64,000 nucleotides of DNA from Manduca sexta. Taxonomy: Eukaryota; Arthropoda; Insecta; Lepidoptera; Sphingidae. Shown piece by piece: positions 48,031-60,382 of this stretch (its first letter is position 1; every line of letters starts with the position of its first letter). Location: positions 6,479,170 to 6,543,169 of the forward strand of contig NC_051134.1 of assembly GCF_014839805.1 (NCBI RefSeq), in the 5' to 3' direction. The notes beneath the pieces are model-generated. The model had not been told where the DNA came from and searched no databases. It worked only from the letters and a program-made list of their open reading frames with translations. The position numbers were made by a program, and so were the translations under genes.

Positions 48031-49324
48031 GTCGATAACTAAACAAATAAATTCATGGAATGCGATAAATATAAACCATGAACGCGACGTTCATCAAATT
48101 CAAAATTAACTGGGTGATAACATTTAACCGACAATTTCTCGATAATTGTTTTCGTATTGTCGTGCGGTTGTAATTGTACGAAATTAATTGTATTGAATGC
48201 CATTACTACGTATTACGAGACGCGCTGCTTAAACGACTTTTTTTGTGCACATTAACATGCTTTTTAGTGGTAATTGTGGTTATATAAATGGCAAACTTGT
48301 TATAAAGCGTTGGTATTTTATAAAATGATTTTTCGATAAACTTTAATGTCGCAAAGTTGTTAATTTTGTTACTTAACTGCATACAGTCTTTACAAGGTTT
48401 CTATAAGACTGGCTTAACAAAATATTAGGTTTATGCAGCTTCCCCGCCATTACTATACCGTCGTAATTGTGTGGCACAATGATAAAACCCCGGTCAAGCC
48501 ACCCCGAGGCGTTTTTCAAATGTGTTCAACACGGCTCTGACATATTCAACAGTTTACCAACACAGAAATTGTCTCAGATCATAGCAAATTATTAAGAAAT
48601 GATAAATGTGAAAACAATTGATACCATTCGTGACACCATCAATTAAGGCAACAAAGATAAGGAAAAACACAAATACAATTACAATGAACAACTTTATGCA
48701 CTCCGTTGTAATAGAATTGCTAATATTTTGACTTCTTTCAACAAAGAAAATAAAGGTCGATGGTACAGCGAGCCTTTTTGTAAGGAAACTATTTTATAGT
48801 CAGTGTATCAATTCGCAATTTTTTTTGAGTGTATCTTACTTTATGAAATATACTATAATGATATCGTAAAAAATTTAAAGGTTAAGAATTCATCGACAAG
48901 CGTTGAATAATTGATATGTTAATATCAGTTTTATAGGTTTGGCGTTAATAAAACTTCGATATACCGAAGGTCTTTTTTCAATGTATGTATTTATGGCGTG
49001 TTTCGGGAAGTTATTAAATATTGGATAAATAAGTGTAGGTAAATGAATCAAATACCTATTTATTTGTTTTAATAATAGGAATATCGTTGTTAAGTCTAAT
49101 AACACGTTGCTGTGTGTTATTTTAGTCTCAAATTGACGGTATAAAATTGTAAATATTAATTAATACGAATCTAATGTGGTTTTGAATTATCATAATTTGG
49201 TTTGGCTTTCGTGACTAATACTGATTTTTAGTTTAAAATTAACTTGAGTACACTAGATGACAAATAGAGTAAACTTTAATTGATAACAGTTAATTCTACT
49301 ACTAAAAATAAAGGCTAAAAGAGT
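48031..49324. other. Spacer with no supported gene
   Basis: AT-rich, low complexity in places; nothing recognised. Confidence 0.45.
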
Positions 49325-49375
49325 AAAAAGTGTAAATTTACGTACAATGATATTGTTCGTAAATGTACACTTTTT
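49325..49375. repeat. 24-bp hairpin with 3-base loop
   Basis: Arms 49325-49348 and 49352-49375 pair at 22 of 24 positions (left arm AAAAAGTGTAAATTTACGTA...). The loop is GAT. Confidence 0.75.
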
Positions 49376-50800
49376 TTAATGTTGACTGATGTACATTGAA
49401 GAAATTCCTTCACACAAAGTCCGTTTACAACGAAACAATGATCACTATTTCGTATTATCGCGACGACGAGCGCTTTAATTTTTTCCCTCCAGTCTGAACG
49501 TAGATAATAATGTTAGCGATAACATCTTCATAATGAATGGTAAAGAGCTGGCCTGTTGCTTTTAATTAACCATTGTTATGGATCAGCTTGTACTTAATTT
49601 ATGATGAGAGACGACCATTAAGTGCAATTGTACAAATTAATTTCTGAAATAATTTTATGTTGACTTTATATGGGTGCCAGGGTTTAATAATGGAGATGAT
49701 TTTTTTCAGAGACTTGTTCTACTGGTATCATGTAATATCAATCAACAAGATATAGCGATTGCTTAACTGGATCTTTCATTTCAACTCATTCCAAAGAATG
49801 GGTCATTTAATGATTCACCTCATAATAGTAGTCCGATACTTTTTTAGGGTTCCCTAACCTGAATATTGGTATAGGTTCCTCGATTTAAGTGGTTTAGCAA
49901 TTTTCGACTCTGAAACTACAACAGTTAAACTGCTATTCAAACCGTTCTTCTGGATTTAGTAGCACCTGGTAGAGCCCGGCTCATTCCTGCTCCAACTTTT
50001 TCTGTAAATAGTACAGCGAGTAAGATAAACCGGGATAATTTTTGGACCTGTCGCGTATATAATATAATATGATGTTTAGAATGTCAAACAAATACCTTAA
50101 TCCTACCATTTTATATCTTAAACGATATTTAAAACACAATTTTATTCGATGATTCACATTCCTGGTGTTAGAAACGATGTTGTCTGCCGCGATTTCCAAG
50201 TAAAACCACGTTTGAAAGTTAGTGCGGCATAAAAATTCAATTAACAAACAGCCCAATCGTTATTTTTAGCGTTCCGAGACCGTACGCGGAACGGATCTCT
50301 AATTAATACAGCGGTTTATGGTCAAAACCAGTACAGCTAGCTTATTTGGCTCGTACGGCAAAGTTTAAGACCCTTAGACAATGGGTGAGACATTCGTTTG
50401 ATGGTTTTTTGGGCAATATAATCAACGAGACATCTTTGATGTGTCAGGCGATTGTTTGCCGGTAGAAGAAAAATGTTAATTAAATCCTAATCTCCAGGCC
50501 GGAGTTTGATTTGGAGTTTAAAAGTGTTTTGTTGAAATGCATAACAGTTGTGCTTTTGAAGTTGGTACTAGGTGTGGTGGATATATTTAAATAAAAGTTG
50601 GATAATGTCATGCCTGATGGTATAAGATAATGTTCGCGACTGGATGCTGACCGTCGTACTCGCGATAAAAAACACGCCATGATGGTCTCAATGCGTCCTG
50701 ACTTAGGACCAAGATATGTAAATCCAGTAAGTAAAGCAGATCAAGATCTATCGACTGTTCAACATCGAAAGACCCTCATTCGTTGGCATAATGTGACTGG
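49376..50800. other. Spacer with no supported gene
   Basis: Nothing recognised apart from scattered AT-rich tracts. Confidence 0.45.
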
Positions 50801-50856
50801 TATTTTTAGTTACTAGAAGTATATTTTAATAAATATACTTCTAGTAACTAAAAATA
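50801..50856. repeat. Perfect 26-bp inverted repeat with 4-base loop
   Basis: Arms 50801-50826 and 50831-50856 are exact reverse complements (left arm TATTTTTAGTTACTAGAAGT...). The loop is TAAT. Confidence 0.85.
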
Positions 50857-51495
50857 TATCATCACTAGAATTTGAGGACCTTAAACCTGCTCTTTCCTTC
50901 TTTTGGAATAAGAAATTCTCAGAACTCTAGCAAAAACCTATAAGCTGATCACATTGTCGAAAGCTCCTCGGTCCGTGTGCATACCTACTTAATGACTTCT
51001 AAATAACTCGACATATGGCATTTCCAGCAGTGGCATAGTGCTAATGAATGTATTCACATTGTTCCATTTTTTGCCATAACCTTATTCCAATATAGGTGTT
51101 TTTGTATCGCAGTTGGAATGTCTATTGATGCATTTATGGGTGTTAGTTTTTAATAGTTATTTACCCGTTTCGACATACAGAGCTTGTCTCGTTAATGAGT
51201 TATTAGTGGGAAAGCGAGACTTGTTTTATTTTGTAATTTCTTTGGGTGTGGTTCGATGATCTTTACTAAGTCATATAGGAGACGTATGAGTCAGTTTAGG
51301 CATACAGGTGATATTGATTTTTGGTTGAAAAATCATAGTAACATTTTTGGATATTTCAAGAGTTAAATGGTACTCCGACAGAATGATGGGTCTGGATGTA
51401 GTGTACTGGCTGGTACGTTTTTCTTAATATAATGTTTTGTTTCAAAGAAATGTCAGTTTGTAAATAAATGGATTCCGAAGTACAAACTCAGAATA
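50857..51495. other. Spacer with no supported gene
   Basis: AT-rich; nothing recognised. Confidence 0.45.
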
Positions 51496-51902
51496 TTATT
51501 TCCATGTTTTCTGGAATTCTACACTGGAAGTATCTTCTTTGAACACTGAAACACTCTGCCAACGCACGGGATCTATCCCACTAATAACATCAGATCCTCT
51601 TACGATATGAACAATATTAGGCAGTATAGGTTTTGCTGTATCAAGATATTTGATATTACGCAGCCAATAAGAATCGCCAGTGACATTTGTGATTGCGTAA
51701 CAAGATCCTTGTCAGAAATACCGGCAACTTCAGTAACGCCAAAAATATCTTGACCATTAACAACCCTAATAATTGTATGGAATTTTTCGTAAGTTCTCAT
51801 CGAAATGTCACCTGTCGCCACACGTTTGGTCAGCGTTGAAGAATTAAAGTAATTGTAGGTTTCGCCAGCCGACACTTCGTAATTTACGATCCAAATTGCA
51901 CT
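51496..51902 (-). pseudogene. Frameshifted remnant of an unidentified protein
   Basis: About 135 codons of coding-like sequence on the minus strand in two frames. The first, reading down from 51902, begins WIVNYEVSAGETYNYFNSS and includes MRTYEKFHTIIRVVNGQDIF. The second, from about 51715 to a stop at 51498-51496, includes SYWLRNIKYLDTAKPILPNI and SDVISGIDPVRWQSVSVFKE. The two join naturally across one small indel near 51700-51720. Residue composition is that of a folded, Tyr/Trp-containing protein and not of low-complexity DNA. There is no intact start. The family is not recognised; a laterally acquired or viral-derived secreted protein is one possibility, but nothing here proves it. Confidence 0.5.
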
Positions 51903-52350
51903 TCACAATGTTTAATGATGGGTAATTTTTTTCCTTGCGTGTTCTTGGCGCTTTATTGTATGCCTTATTTTGGCTTGCCGTTAACACTATGCATCTTGTT
52001 TGCATACATTTACCGTATGCTATGTAACTTACTTTGAATTTTTTAGACTGCCAACGAGCAAAGGAAACTTTGTGTGAAATAGTATATTTATCGAATTTTT
52101 ATACTTGAATTCGAAACCTTCAGTAGGTATTAAGAATTTGGTTAGAAGTAAATCAATAAATGATTGATACGATTTAGATGAGAAAAGAAAAGAAGAAATC
52201 CATGTTTAGTATTAACATAATATACATTACTTTCACCAAACTGAAATAATTACTGCGTGAAAGGTCTATAATTTGGACAAAGCTACGAGCAACACCTACC
52301 CCGTATAAAGTAACGCAAGCATGAAAAAAAGGCATTAACGTCTTTCAAAT
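51903..52350. other. Spacer with no supported gene
   Basis: Lies between the protein remnant and the 5' LTR; AT-rich, nothing recognised. Its last four bases (AAAT) are the target duplication of the LTR element. Confidence 0.45.
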
Positions 52351-52598
52351 TGTTGTCGCACCTATCGTCTCCACTGTCAAAACTACCTTCATTTTAATAT
52401 TGTACCACCTTTTCCCCTCTCCACGTGAACTGTCAAACAACATTATAAAAGAGGCAGCATTGGACGAAGAAAGAAGTTGTTCCTTAACCGTCGTAGAGTG
52501 CGGATGTCTCAGTAAAATAGTGAATTAGTGTGATAAGTGTCTGATTATATTAAATCATATATACTACTGTGTTGGCGTATTACTACACTTCACTCATA
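52351..52598 (+). repeat. 5' LTR (248 bp)
   Basis: Starts TGTTGTCGCACC and ends CACTTCACTCATA. I compared it base by base with the 3' LTR and found no difference. ATTATAAAAG at about 52440-52455 is the probable TATA box for element transcription. Confidence 0.92.
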
Positions 52599-52616
52599 TC
52601 AGAAGTGGGATACGCA

Positions 52617-53637
52617 ATGCCACGCTCACCGAATAGTTCGTCTATATCGCGTAGTCGCAAAAGAAGATTAAGAACAGTATCTTCAACTAGCTCGAGCTCG
52701 TCTTCTTCCAACTCGAGTAGTAGCTGTGACCAACAGCGACGAAAAGTAAGCGCCGCCGACGCAAGGGTTCACAAACCGTGAGTCAAAACGTTTTGTTAGC
52801 GTCAGTTATTCCCGAATTTGACCCGCTTGTAGATAATATAGATATGTGGCTCAATGTAGTAGAAGCCAATTCTCGCGCATTCGGGTGGTCTGACAATATG
52901 ACCAAATACCAAGCCCTTCAAAAATTGCGTAACACTGCGAAAACTTGGCTAGATTCTTTGCAAAAAAATGAAACTAAATGGACCACTTGGAAATGGAGGC
53001 ACTGGCGAGGTGTATTGTCCGATACTTTTCAAGTAAAACGTAATATGTTTAGAGCACTCAAAGAACTAATTGATGCAAAACCATTGGCTAATCAGTCGTT
53101 GTACGAATTCTTTTTCAACAAAAATCAAGAATAGATCGTTTACAGTTAAAATTCCGGGAACAAGACATTGTATCTGTAATAGTTGGAACAATTGGCGATA
53201 CTAATATAGGTATGGCCTCAGAAGCTGGTAATTTTAAGTATTGCGATGATTTAGCGTCTTTTTTACACGGGAAAAACTACTCGCTTCCTGAAAAGGAACC
53301 TACTCAAAAGAACTCAATTCTTTTCAAAGGTTATCGATTGCCTCAAACCGGGCCTCAGAATCCGATAGCTAGTAAATCTGAGAGTAAATCCGAACCATCT
53401 CCTTCCACTAGTGGTCTTCCTCATACAAGCAGTATATGTTATCGCTGTGGAGAAGTGGGTCATAGGAGAAACAACTGTACAGTTAAAGATACTGTCAGAT
53501 GTTCATCATGCAAAAAAATAGGTCACCTAGAAGAAGCTTGTAAGTCAAAAGCAAAAACTAAAACGGAAAAGGGTTTAGAAGTTAAAATGATATCAGAGAT
53601 CAAATCCAAGCAAAAGTTTTACAAATCTGGGGCATGA
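52617..53637 (+). pseudogene. gag of the LTR retrotransposon, frameshifted
   Basis: Structural protein. ATG at 52617, then a Ser- and Arg-rich N-terminus, a capsid-like region (52778-53134, IPEFDPLVDNIDMWLNVVEA), and at the C-terminus two CCHC zinc knuckles (CYRCGEVGHRRNNC and CSSCKKIGHLEEAC, about 53440-53550). The frame is broken near 52746 and 53124, each time by one base in a short A run. It ends at TGA 53635-53637. Confidence 0.85.
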
Positions 53638-55848
53638 TTCTCTACGACAATGTCGAACTTGTAACACGGCGTGTTTCGTTAACTTCGTGTTATGACTGTG
53701 TAAGAGTATTCTGGATGCTAATTTGACATTTCATAAACACGATGAGGTGTGACACATCCGCCTTATGGGCATGTTACGAATTGTCAAAATAACGTGCGGC
53801 AATCCAGCGCGTCTATGCGCGTTTAGACAAATTAATTATTTAGATACAACGACTGTATAATTTCTATTGACGATAGTATCCTCTTTACATCGTGAAAACT
53901 CAAATATAATATTCTACCCTTATCAGAAACAAAACAAACATAAATCCTAAATGATCGAATTAATATTCAAACCTATGTTTTTGTATCTTGATAGTCAAAT
54001 TTGTGTTATGGGCTCAGCGGTGAAAAATAAGCTACTTTACTACTGGCAACCCGACTTTTGACAACAATTGAGGTCAATCAAGTTTATTTTTATTACTTCG
54101 ATGTAATATTTCTATTAGTAAATAGATAGGCCAAACAAATATAAAACACTAATGAAGGTATCTTTTTAAACAATGTTTTCTTAATTATGTACATTACAAT
54201 TAATACTATGTAGTTTCTTTGTGGTGAAAGTTTTGTACCTATAAAGTTTGATAACAATAAAGATTATTGAAGAAATTTTTACTAGTTATACATTATTGTT
54301 GTTATAAGTAATTGGTAGAGGTCTTAATCAAGGGCTTAGCCAGCTTTAAATTAAATATCAAAATCTTCTAAATGTGAATATCGATCCAGGGGAACAAAGC
54401 AAAAATTTCATGTACGTAATCCCAATAATTTTACACAATTACAAACAAAAGTATGTAATCATGTTAAATCTAAAATTGTTTGTACAAACACTTTCTTTTT
54501 ATTTTAGGAGACCAAAGGCATCTTACATTGAATACTAATGTTAACAAAACTGATAATATCAAATGTAATAATAAAATAATTTCTTTTACAGGATAGTGAA
54601 TGTAATGCAAGATATTCCAAATAAATAATAGTAAAATATACTCAGTTTTAACAACATATTATTTTTGTTTTATTTTTTATTTGTTGTTCAGTCTTAGATA
54701 ACATAATATACTTAAGTAAAATTTCTATACATGAGTTAATTAATCAGTTTCACCTTAATAACTAAATGAATGTGTATGAAATATGGTACTCAGACAGTGA
54801 GCTGTGGATTGCATAGAGTACTTTTTATTCCAAAAAGATTAATGCCGGTTGAGCGGCAAATAGAAGTTACTAGGTAATAGAGCTATAAATTTTTAAAATA
54901 ACGTTTAATAGGCAATATACACTTATTTTAATTATTGTTGGTAAGTCTGTTATATGTGAGTGTCTGTCTTAATAGTTATAAGGTGTCTACGGCAATGTCT
55001 ATTTCTATAGCCAAGTTAAACTGTGTCCATGCACTGATGTGTACCAGTTTAGAGGAAATTGTAACTAGCGTAATTACTTTATAAGACCTAAAATCTTTGT
55101 CTCATTCTGAAAACCTACTGTGGAACGTCACATAGTGCTTTACAATTCAAAGTTCCGGATGGCATTGTAACTGTTTATGGGCGGTCGTATCGCTTATCAT
55201 CAGGTAAACGGCATCCTCGTTACATTATTTAACTAAATAAAAAAAAAAAAAGAATTTGAGTTAATGCCTTGTCGATTTTGCAACAAATTTTATAATGGAA
55301 GGTCCGTAGAATTCCTATTAATATACGTTGTTAGCGCTAATTTAACATAAACTGCATAAGCACAACAACATTTACTATTATTCATATAACAGCATTCGTG
55401 TAAAATCTTCAGTAGCATTCAATATATCAATTCAATTCAATTTTTAAAATGTGGCTTTAGTAAACAAATCAAGTAAATAAGTCAATGACATTGACATTTG
55501 ACAATAATTTTGAAGTTATATTTTTCGTTTGAAAACAATCACAATCTACAGAAATTTCTTTAAATTATTTTTATATTCCTTTCATGTTTCTTACATTTAA
55601 GTATATACAAAAATGGGATTAAATAAAGTTTGGCAGTGATTTATTCGAGTTACATCATTTAATATCACGAATACAAACAAAAAAAGCCTTTTCAAAAACC
55701 GATACTTGCCGATTCGAGGGGATGAAAGATTTCTGAACGCATTAACACATCGTAATATAAAAAATATTAAGCATAGACAACCTATCGTATGGCATACACA
55801 ATACCTATTTATCAATTACACATCGTGGCGCGTGTATGAAACGCGTTT
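53638..55848. other. 2.2-kb non-coding insert between gag and protease
   Basis: Stops in all frames and AT-rich. It contains an R4 piece (54770-54850) and a + strand LINE 3' end (about 54940-55253) closing in TTTAACTAAATAAAAAAAAA. Such material is foreign to a gypsy element, so at least part is nested insertion. I could not find a target duplication or terminal repeats that fix the edges. Confidence 0.65.
54940..55253 (+). repeat. LINE 3'-end copy with poly-A, nested in the LTR element
   Basis: Reads TGTTATATGTGAGTGTC, CAATGTCTATTTCTATAGCC, ACTGTTTATGGGCGGTCGTA, TCGCTTATCATCAGGTAAAC then poly-A. It is the reverse complement of the minus-strand copies at 33788-34105 and 26700-26990, and gives the family's true orientation. 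Confidence 0.65.
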
Positions 55849-58800
55849 GTGTTTAGAGCTTGTTTTGACAACACGCGTTTACGGTGTGTTATCGCGAGTA
55901 GCATAGGGAATCAACCTACTGTCTTATTAAATGATGTTTTATGTAATGCCTTCTTTGACATGGGTAGCGATTGTTCGTTAATAACGAGCATATTAGCAAC
56001 TCAGCTTAACTTGCAACCCTTTAATTTAAATAAATCTGTTAGTTTAGTAGGGTTCACAAAGGATTTATCTGCTCAAGTAACAAAAGCAGTCGCAGCGACT
56101 CTTAAAGTCGATTCTGTTGAATCAGTCATTATTTTATACGTTTTCGATATGCTATCTGATTGCGATATTTTGATTGGCCGGAATTTTACGGAAGACAGCA
56201 GTATAATGTATGTTCGTGTAGGCAATACTTTAACCTTTAAACCGGTGCCAACTATGAATGTTTGTACCCTTAACGTAGAAAGAAATGTGTTTCGTGAGCA
56301 TGAAGTAACATTGAGAAAAATTCTTGCAAAATACCCTCAATGTTTTTCTGACGATTTATCTTGTCTAGGCAAAACCTCGTGTGTAGAATTAGAAATACAA
56401 TTGACATCCAGTAAACCCATTTGTCAGGGCCCATATAGAATGTCTGAGTCAGAAAGAGCAATCATGCGGGGAATAGTAGATGATCTTTTGAAGAATGGAA
56501 TTATACAGAACAGTAACTCGCCTTACGCAAGCCCCGCTTTATTAGTAAATAAAGCTTGTGGTACCAAAAGATTATGTGTTGACTACAGGCAATTAAATAA
56601 AATCACGGTAAAGAGAAATATCCTATGCCTATAATAGAAGATCTTATTGATAGATTACAGGGCTGTCGATTTTATACCTCTTTAGACCTCAAAAGTGGAT
56701 ACCACCAAATTTGCATCAAAGCCGAAGATGTGCACAAAACTGCGTTCATAACAAATGATGGTCATTTTGAATATTTGAGAATGCCATTTGGAGTATGTAA
56801 TGGCCCGGCAGTATTCCAAAGATTAATGAACACGGTTTTGGGTAATCTTCGCTTTGGAAGAGTAATATGCTATATGGACGATTTACTTATAGCCACCAAG
56901 AGCATTGAGGAAAATATAGCTTGCTTGGAAACGGTATTAGATATATTTGTGAAAAATGGGCTTACTATAAATTTAGACAAATGTTTCTTTTTTCAAAATC
57001 GAGTAACGTTTTTAGGCTATGATATTTCCGAACAAGGCGTTCGTCCAAATTCTCGTAAGCTCGACGCTATTTCTCACTACCCAAGTCCAAAAACGGTCCA
57101 CCAATTAAGACAATTTTTAGGTTTAATTAACTATTTTAGAAAATTTATAAAAAACTGCGCTCTGCTTTGTAAAACCATTAACTAGTCTGCTAAAAAAGGG
57201 AGCAATGTGGCAGTGGGGCTCTCAACAGGACCAGGCTGTCATTGATCTTAAGAATGCGTTAATTAACAGCACTGTGCTGAATGTCTTTGACCCAAAATTA
57301 CCCATCAACTTATATACTGATGCAAGTCGTGATGGTATAGGATGCATTTTAATCCAATCAGTAGATGGTGTGGAAAAGCCAGTACATTTTTACAGTCGTC
57401 AAACCAACACTGACGAAAAAAAATCACTCCTTCGAGCTAGAGCTTTTAGCGATCGTTGCAGGATTAGAAAAATTTCGACATTATTTAATAGGCACGAATT
57501 TTAAAATCATTACTGACTGCAATGCTGTACGGCACGCACTAAGCAAAAAAGAAATTATTCCACGAATTAGTAGGTGGGTATTATATACGCAAGACTTTAC
57601 ATTTGAAATAGTCCACAGAGCCGGGTCACAAATGCAGCATGTCGATGCGTTAAGTAGAAACCCCGTCGTTTTTGATGACGCTCCGATAACAGAAAACGTT
57701 AACACTATAACGGAAGGCGATTGGTTATTATCAGTCCAGTTACAAGACCCTGATATCTGTAGTATCAGGGACATATTACAATCAGGTGAGGCCGAGGCAA
57801 ATAAACAAATATTCAATGAGTATGAATTGTTAGGAAACAAAGTTTATCGAAGAACTGAGTTTGGGCGACGTTGGCTAGTACCCAAGCAATGTATCTGGTT
57901 CGTGATTCGAGCCAATCATGACGAGGTAGGACATTTTGCTGTTGACAAAACTGTCGAAAGAATTAAGGCAAAGTATTGGTTTCCCCGTTTAAAAAAGACT
58001 GTATCTAAATATATAAGAAATTGTCTCAATTGTATTTATTACAAGAATATTCATGGGAGAAAGCCAGGAAAACTATATCCAATTCCAAAATATGCCAGAC
58101 CTTTCCATACACTCCATATTGATCATCTTGGTCCATTCGTTACAACTACTCGTCAAAATAAATATTTGTTAGTATTAGTCGATTCGTTTACGAAATTCGT
58201 TTTTATTTCGGCCGTAAAAAACACCAAAAGTAAAATTGTAATCAATGAGTTGAATAAAATATTTAAAGTATTCGGAAATCCAAAGCGTTTAATATGTGAC
58301 GCTGGTAGTGCCTTCACGTCCAGATTGTTTACTGGTTATTGCAAAGATCGAATATAAGAGCCCACGTAATCGCTACGGCGATACCGCGGTCAAACGGACA
58401 AGTGGAGCGTTACAACCAAACAATCTTAGAAGCATTACGCAGTATGGGTGCTGACAACGAAAACAATAAATGGGACCAACTTATTACGAATATTCAGCAA
58501 GGAATAAACAGCACTATTAATAAAACCACGTCTGCCGTACCAAGCGAGGTGTTCTTCGGATATAGGATTCGAATGGATAACGATGCGCTAATTGAAGATG
58601 ACAACATGGAATGTCCTGTAAACGTCACCGAATTGAGGAATGCAGTAGACACGAATATAAAGAAAAGCGCTGAAAGACAGAAGACAACTTTCGATGCTAA
58701 AAGAAAAGATGCTCCCAGTTATAAGATCGGAGACTTGATCGTGCTTAAGATTCCGAGCCACTCAAATGATGGTGAAAGCACTAAACTGATGCCCCTCTAT

Positions 58801-58941
58801 AAAGGTCCATTCCAAGTAACGGAAGTCTTGGGCCACGATAGATATCGAGTAGTGGACATGAGAGGTGCAGAAAGATCTTCCAAAAGGTATGATGGAATTA
58901 CATGCGTAGAGAATATGAAGCCATGGATCCATATTGCCTAA
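55849..58941 (+). pseudogene. pol of the LTR retrotransposon (protease, RT, RNase H, integrase), frameshifted
   Basis: Protease near 55940 with FFDMGSDCSLI, where the usual D[ST]G is DMG. RT from about 56440: RLCVDYRQLNKI, YTSLDLKSGYHQI, GHFEYLRMPFGVCNGP, then the catalytic YMDD at 56875. RNase H with LYTDASRDGIG near 57310. Integrase with the HHCC zinc finger (57920-58040), HIDHLGPF, CDAGSAFTS and NGQVERYNQTILEA carrying the last acidic residue. The reading frame changes near 56613, 57171, 57415 and 58335, each consistent with a single A gained or lost. It ends at 58941. Enzyme motifs are otherwise well kept. Confidence 0.88.
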
Positions 58942-59389
58942 AACCGGATGTTGTCGAAAGGTAATAAATTTTAATCGTTATGAATTCAGTGTAACCCTTT
59001 TAAATATTTAGACTGTTACAGTACAACAAACCTATGATTAAAAGGTTTAATATATCCGCTTCAAACATAATGAGGCCATGTATAGTTGTTTGGTTAGACA
59101 CCCTGCAACAGGCATCCGTTGTGAACGCTGTTGTAGTACAGGCGGTGATATACAACTAGAACGATCCTGAATGAACATCGTCTAGTTAAAACCGCAGGTG
59201 ATGAGTGTGTTGGCCGACGATGGGATAACACACTTTACTAACCTCAAGCACACTACATGTGGCACGATATAACTGTTTAAATAATATATAATATTATATA
59301 GATAACTAATTCATGCATCATTACGTTTTCAGCTTCTATATTACACCAAAACGCTGTTCGGGGACGAACGCGTAAGCAGGACGGCCGGA

Positions 59390-59637
59390 TGTTGTCGCAC
59401 CTATCGTCTCCACTGTCAAAACTACCTTCATTTTAATATTGTACCACCTTTTCCCCTCTCCACGTGAACTGTCAAACAACATTATAAAAGAGGCAGCATT
59501 GGACGAAGAAAGAAGTTGTTCCTTAACCGTCGTAGAGTGCGGATGTCTCAGTAAAATAGTGAATTAGTGTGATAAGTGTCTGATTATATTAAATCATATA
59601 TACTACTGTGTTGGCGTATTACTACACTTCACTCATA
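59390..59637 (+). repeat. 3' LTR (248 bp)
   Basis: Same sequence as the 5' LTR by my reading; followed by AAAT, the second copy of the target duplication. An A-rich stretch follows. Confidence 0.92.
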
Positions 59638-59641
59638 AAAT

Positions 59642-60382
59642 AAAAAAAAAAATACTACCCGTTATAAAAGTAAATAAGTTAAATACCGTAAATAAACAAA
59701 TAACATAATGTTACCAACATATTCTACGCTTCAAATAAAGTTCTTAAGGAAGTCCTGCTACGTCCAGTCAGGGCAATTAAGATGTCCGGTCGGACAGCAG
59801 AGTCGGACACCTCGACACCGGCGGACGCCCTCAGACACCGTACAACACGCTTATCTAGTTCCATGCAAATTAACACAGCAATTTACATTAACAAGCAGTA
59901 ACAATGTTTGCTATGATTAACGAACAAGTTAATGTTACAGACAACAGTTGATTTTATTGTGTTTTATAAGTGAGTTATGAAAAGGGCTGGTTGTTATCTT
60001 AAATCGATTGTAAACAGAAATTTCAGAGAGTTAAACTTAATGTGTATGAGAGAACTCGTCACTCTGAAATGTTAGAAGTGTCATAATGCTTGACAATATG
60101 GACTCCAATCACCTTCGAACCGACACAACTTGTATGATGTCTGCTTATAAGTTTAAGTATAATTAAATATTATGGTAATAACTTACTAAGTGGATAGTGG
60201 TGTTGCTTGTGTAAATGTTATGTTCATATACCATTGTGTAAGTTATAGTCTTATAAGACACTAAGAACAAGAGAGAAGATGTAAGATATAAAATAATAAT
60301 AACAACAACCCAGTCTGGATTCGTAGTAAATTTGACATGAAATACGTAAATAAACAAATAGTTATATGGTATCACAATACAA
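59642..60382. other. Spacer with no supported gene
   Basis: Nothing recognised. A small GC-rich patch at 59760-59850 carries a GACACCTCGACACCGGCGG stretch of unknown meaning. Confidence 0.45.

Larger units (their letters stand above)
52351..59637 (+). mobile_element. Ty3/gypsy-type LTR retrotransposon, 7.3 kb
   Basis: Order: 5' LTR, gag, non-coding insert, protease, reverse transcriptase, RNase H, integrase, 3' LTR. Integrase after RNase H is the Ty3/gypsy arrangement; no envelope-like frame is present. The flanking AAAT (52347-52350 and 59638-59641) is the target-site duplication. The RT and HIDHLGPF integrase context suggest an mdg1-like lineage, but this is inference. A primer-binding candidate is TGGGATACGC at 52606-52615, oddly 7 bases from the LTR. 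The polypurine tract before the 3' LTR is weak. Confidence 0.9.

Noticed and set aside
53110..53140. Programmed frameshift inside gag
   Set aside because: A shift within gag upstream of the zinc knuckles would be useless to the element; an indel in an A run is simpler.
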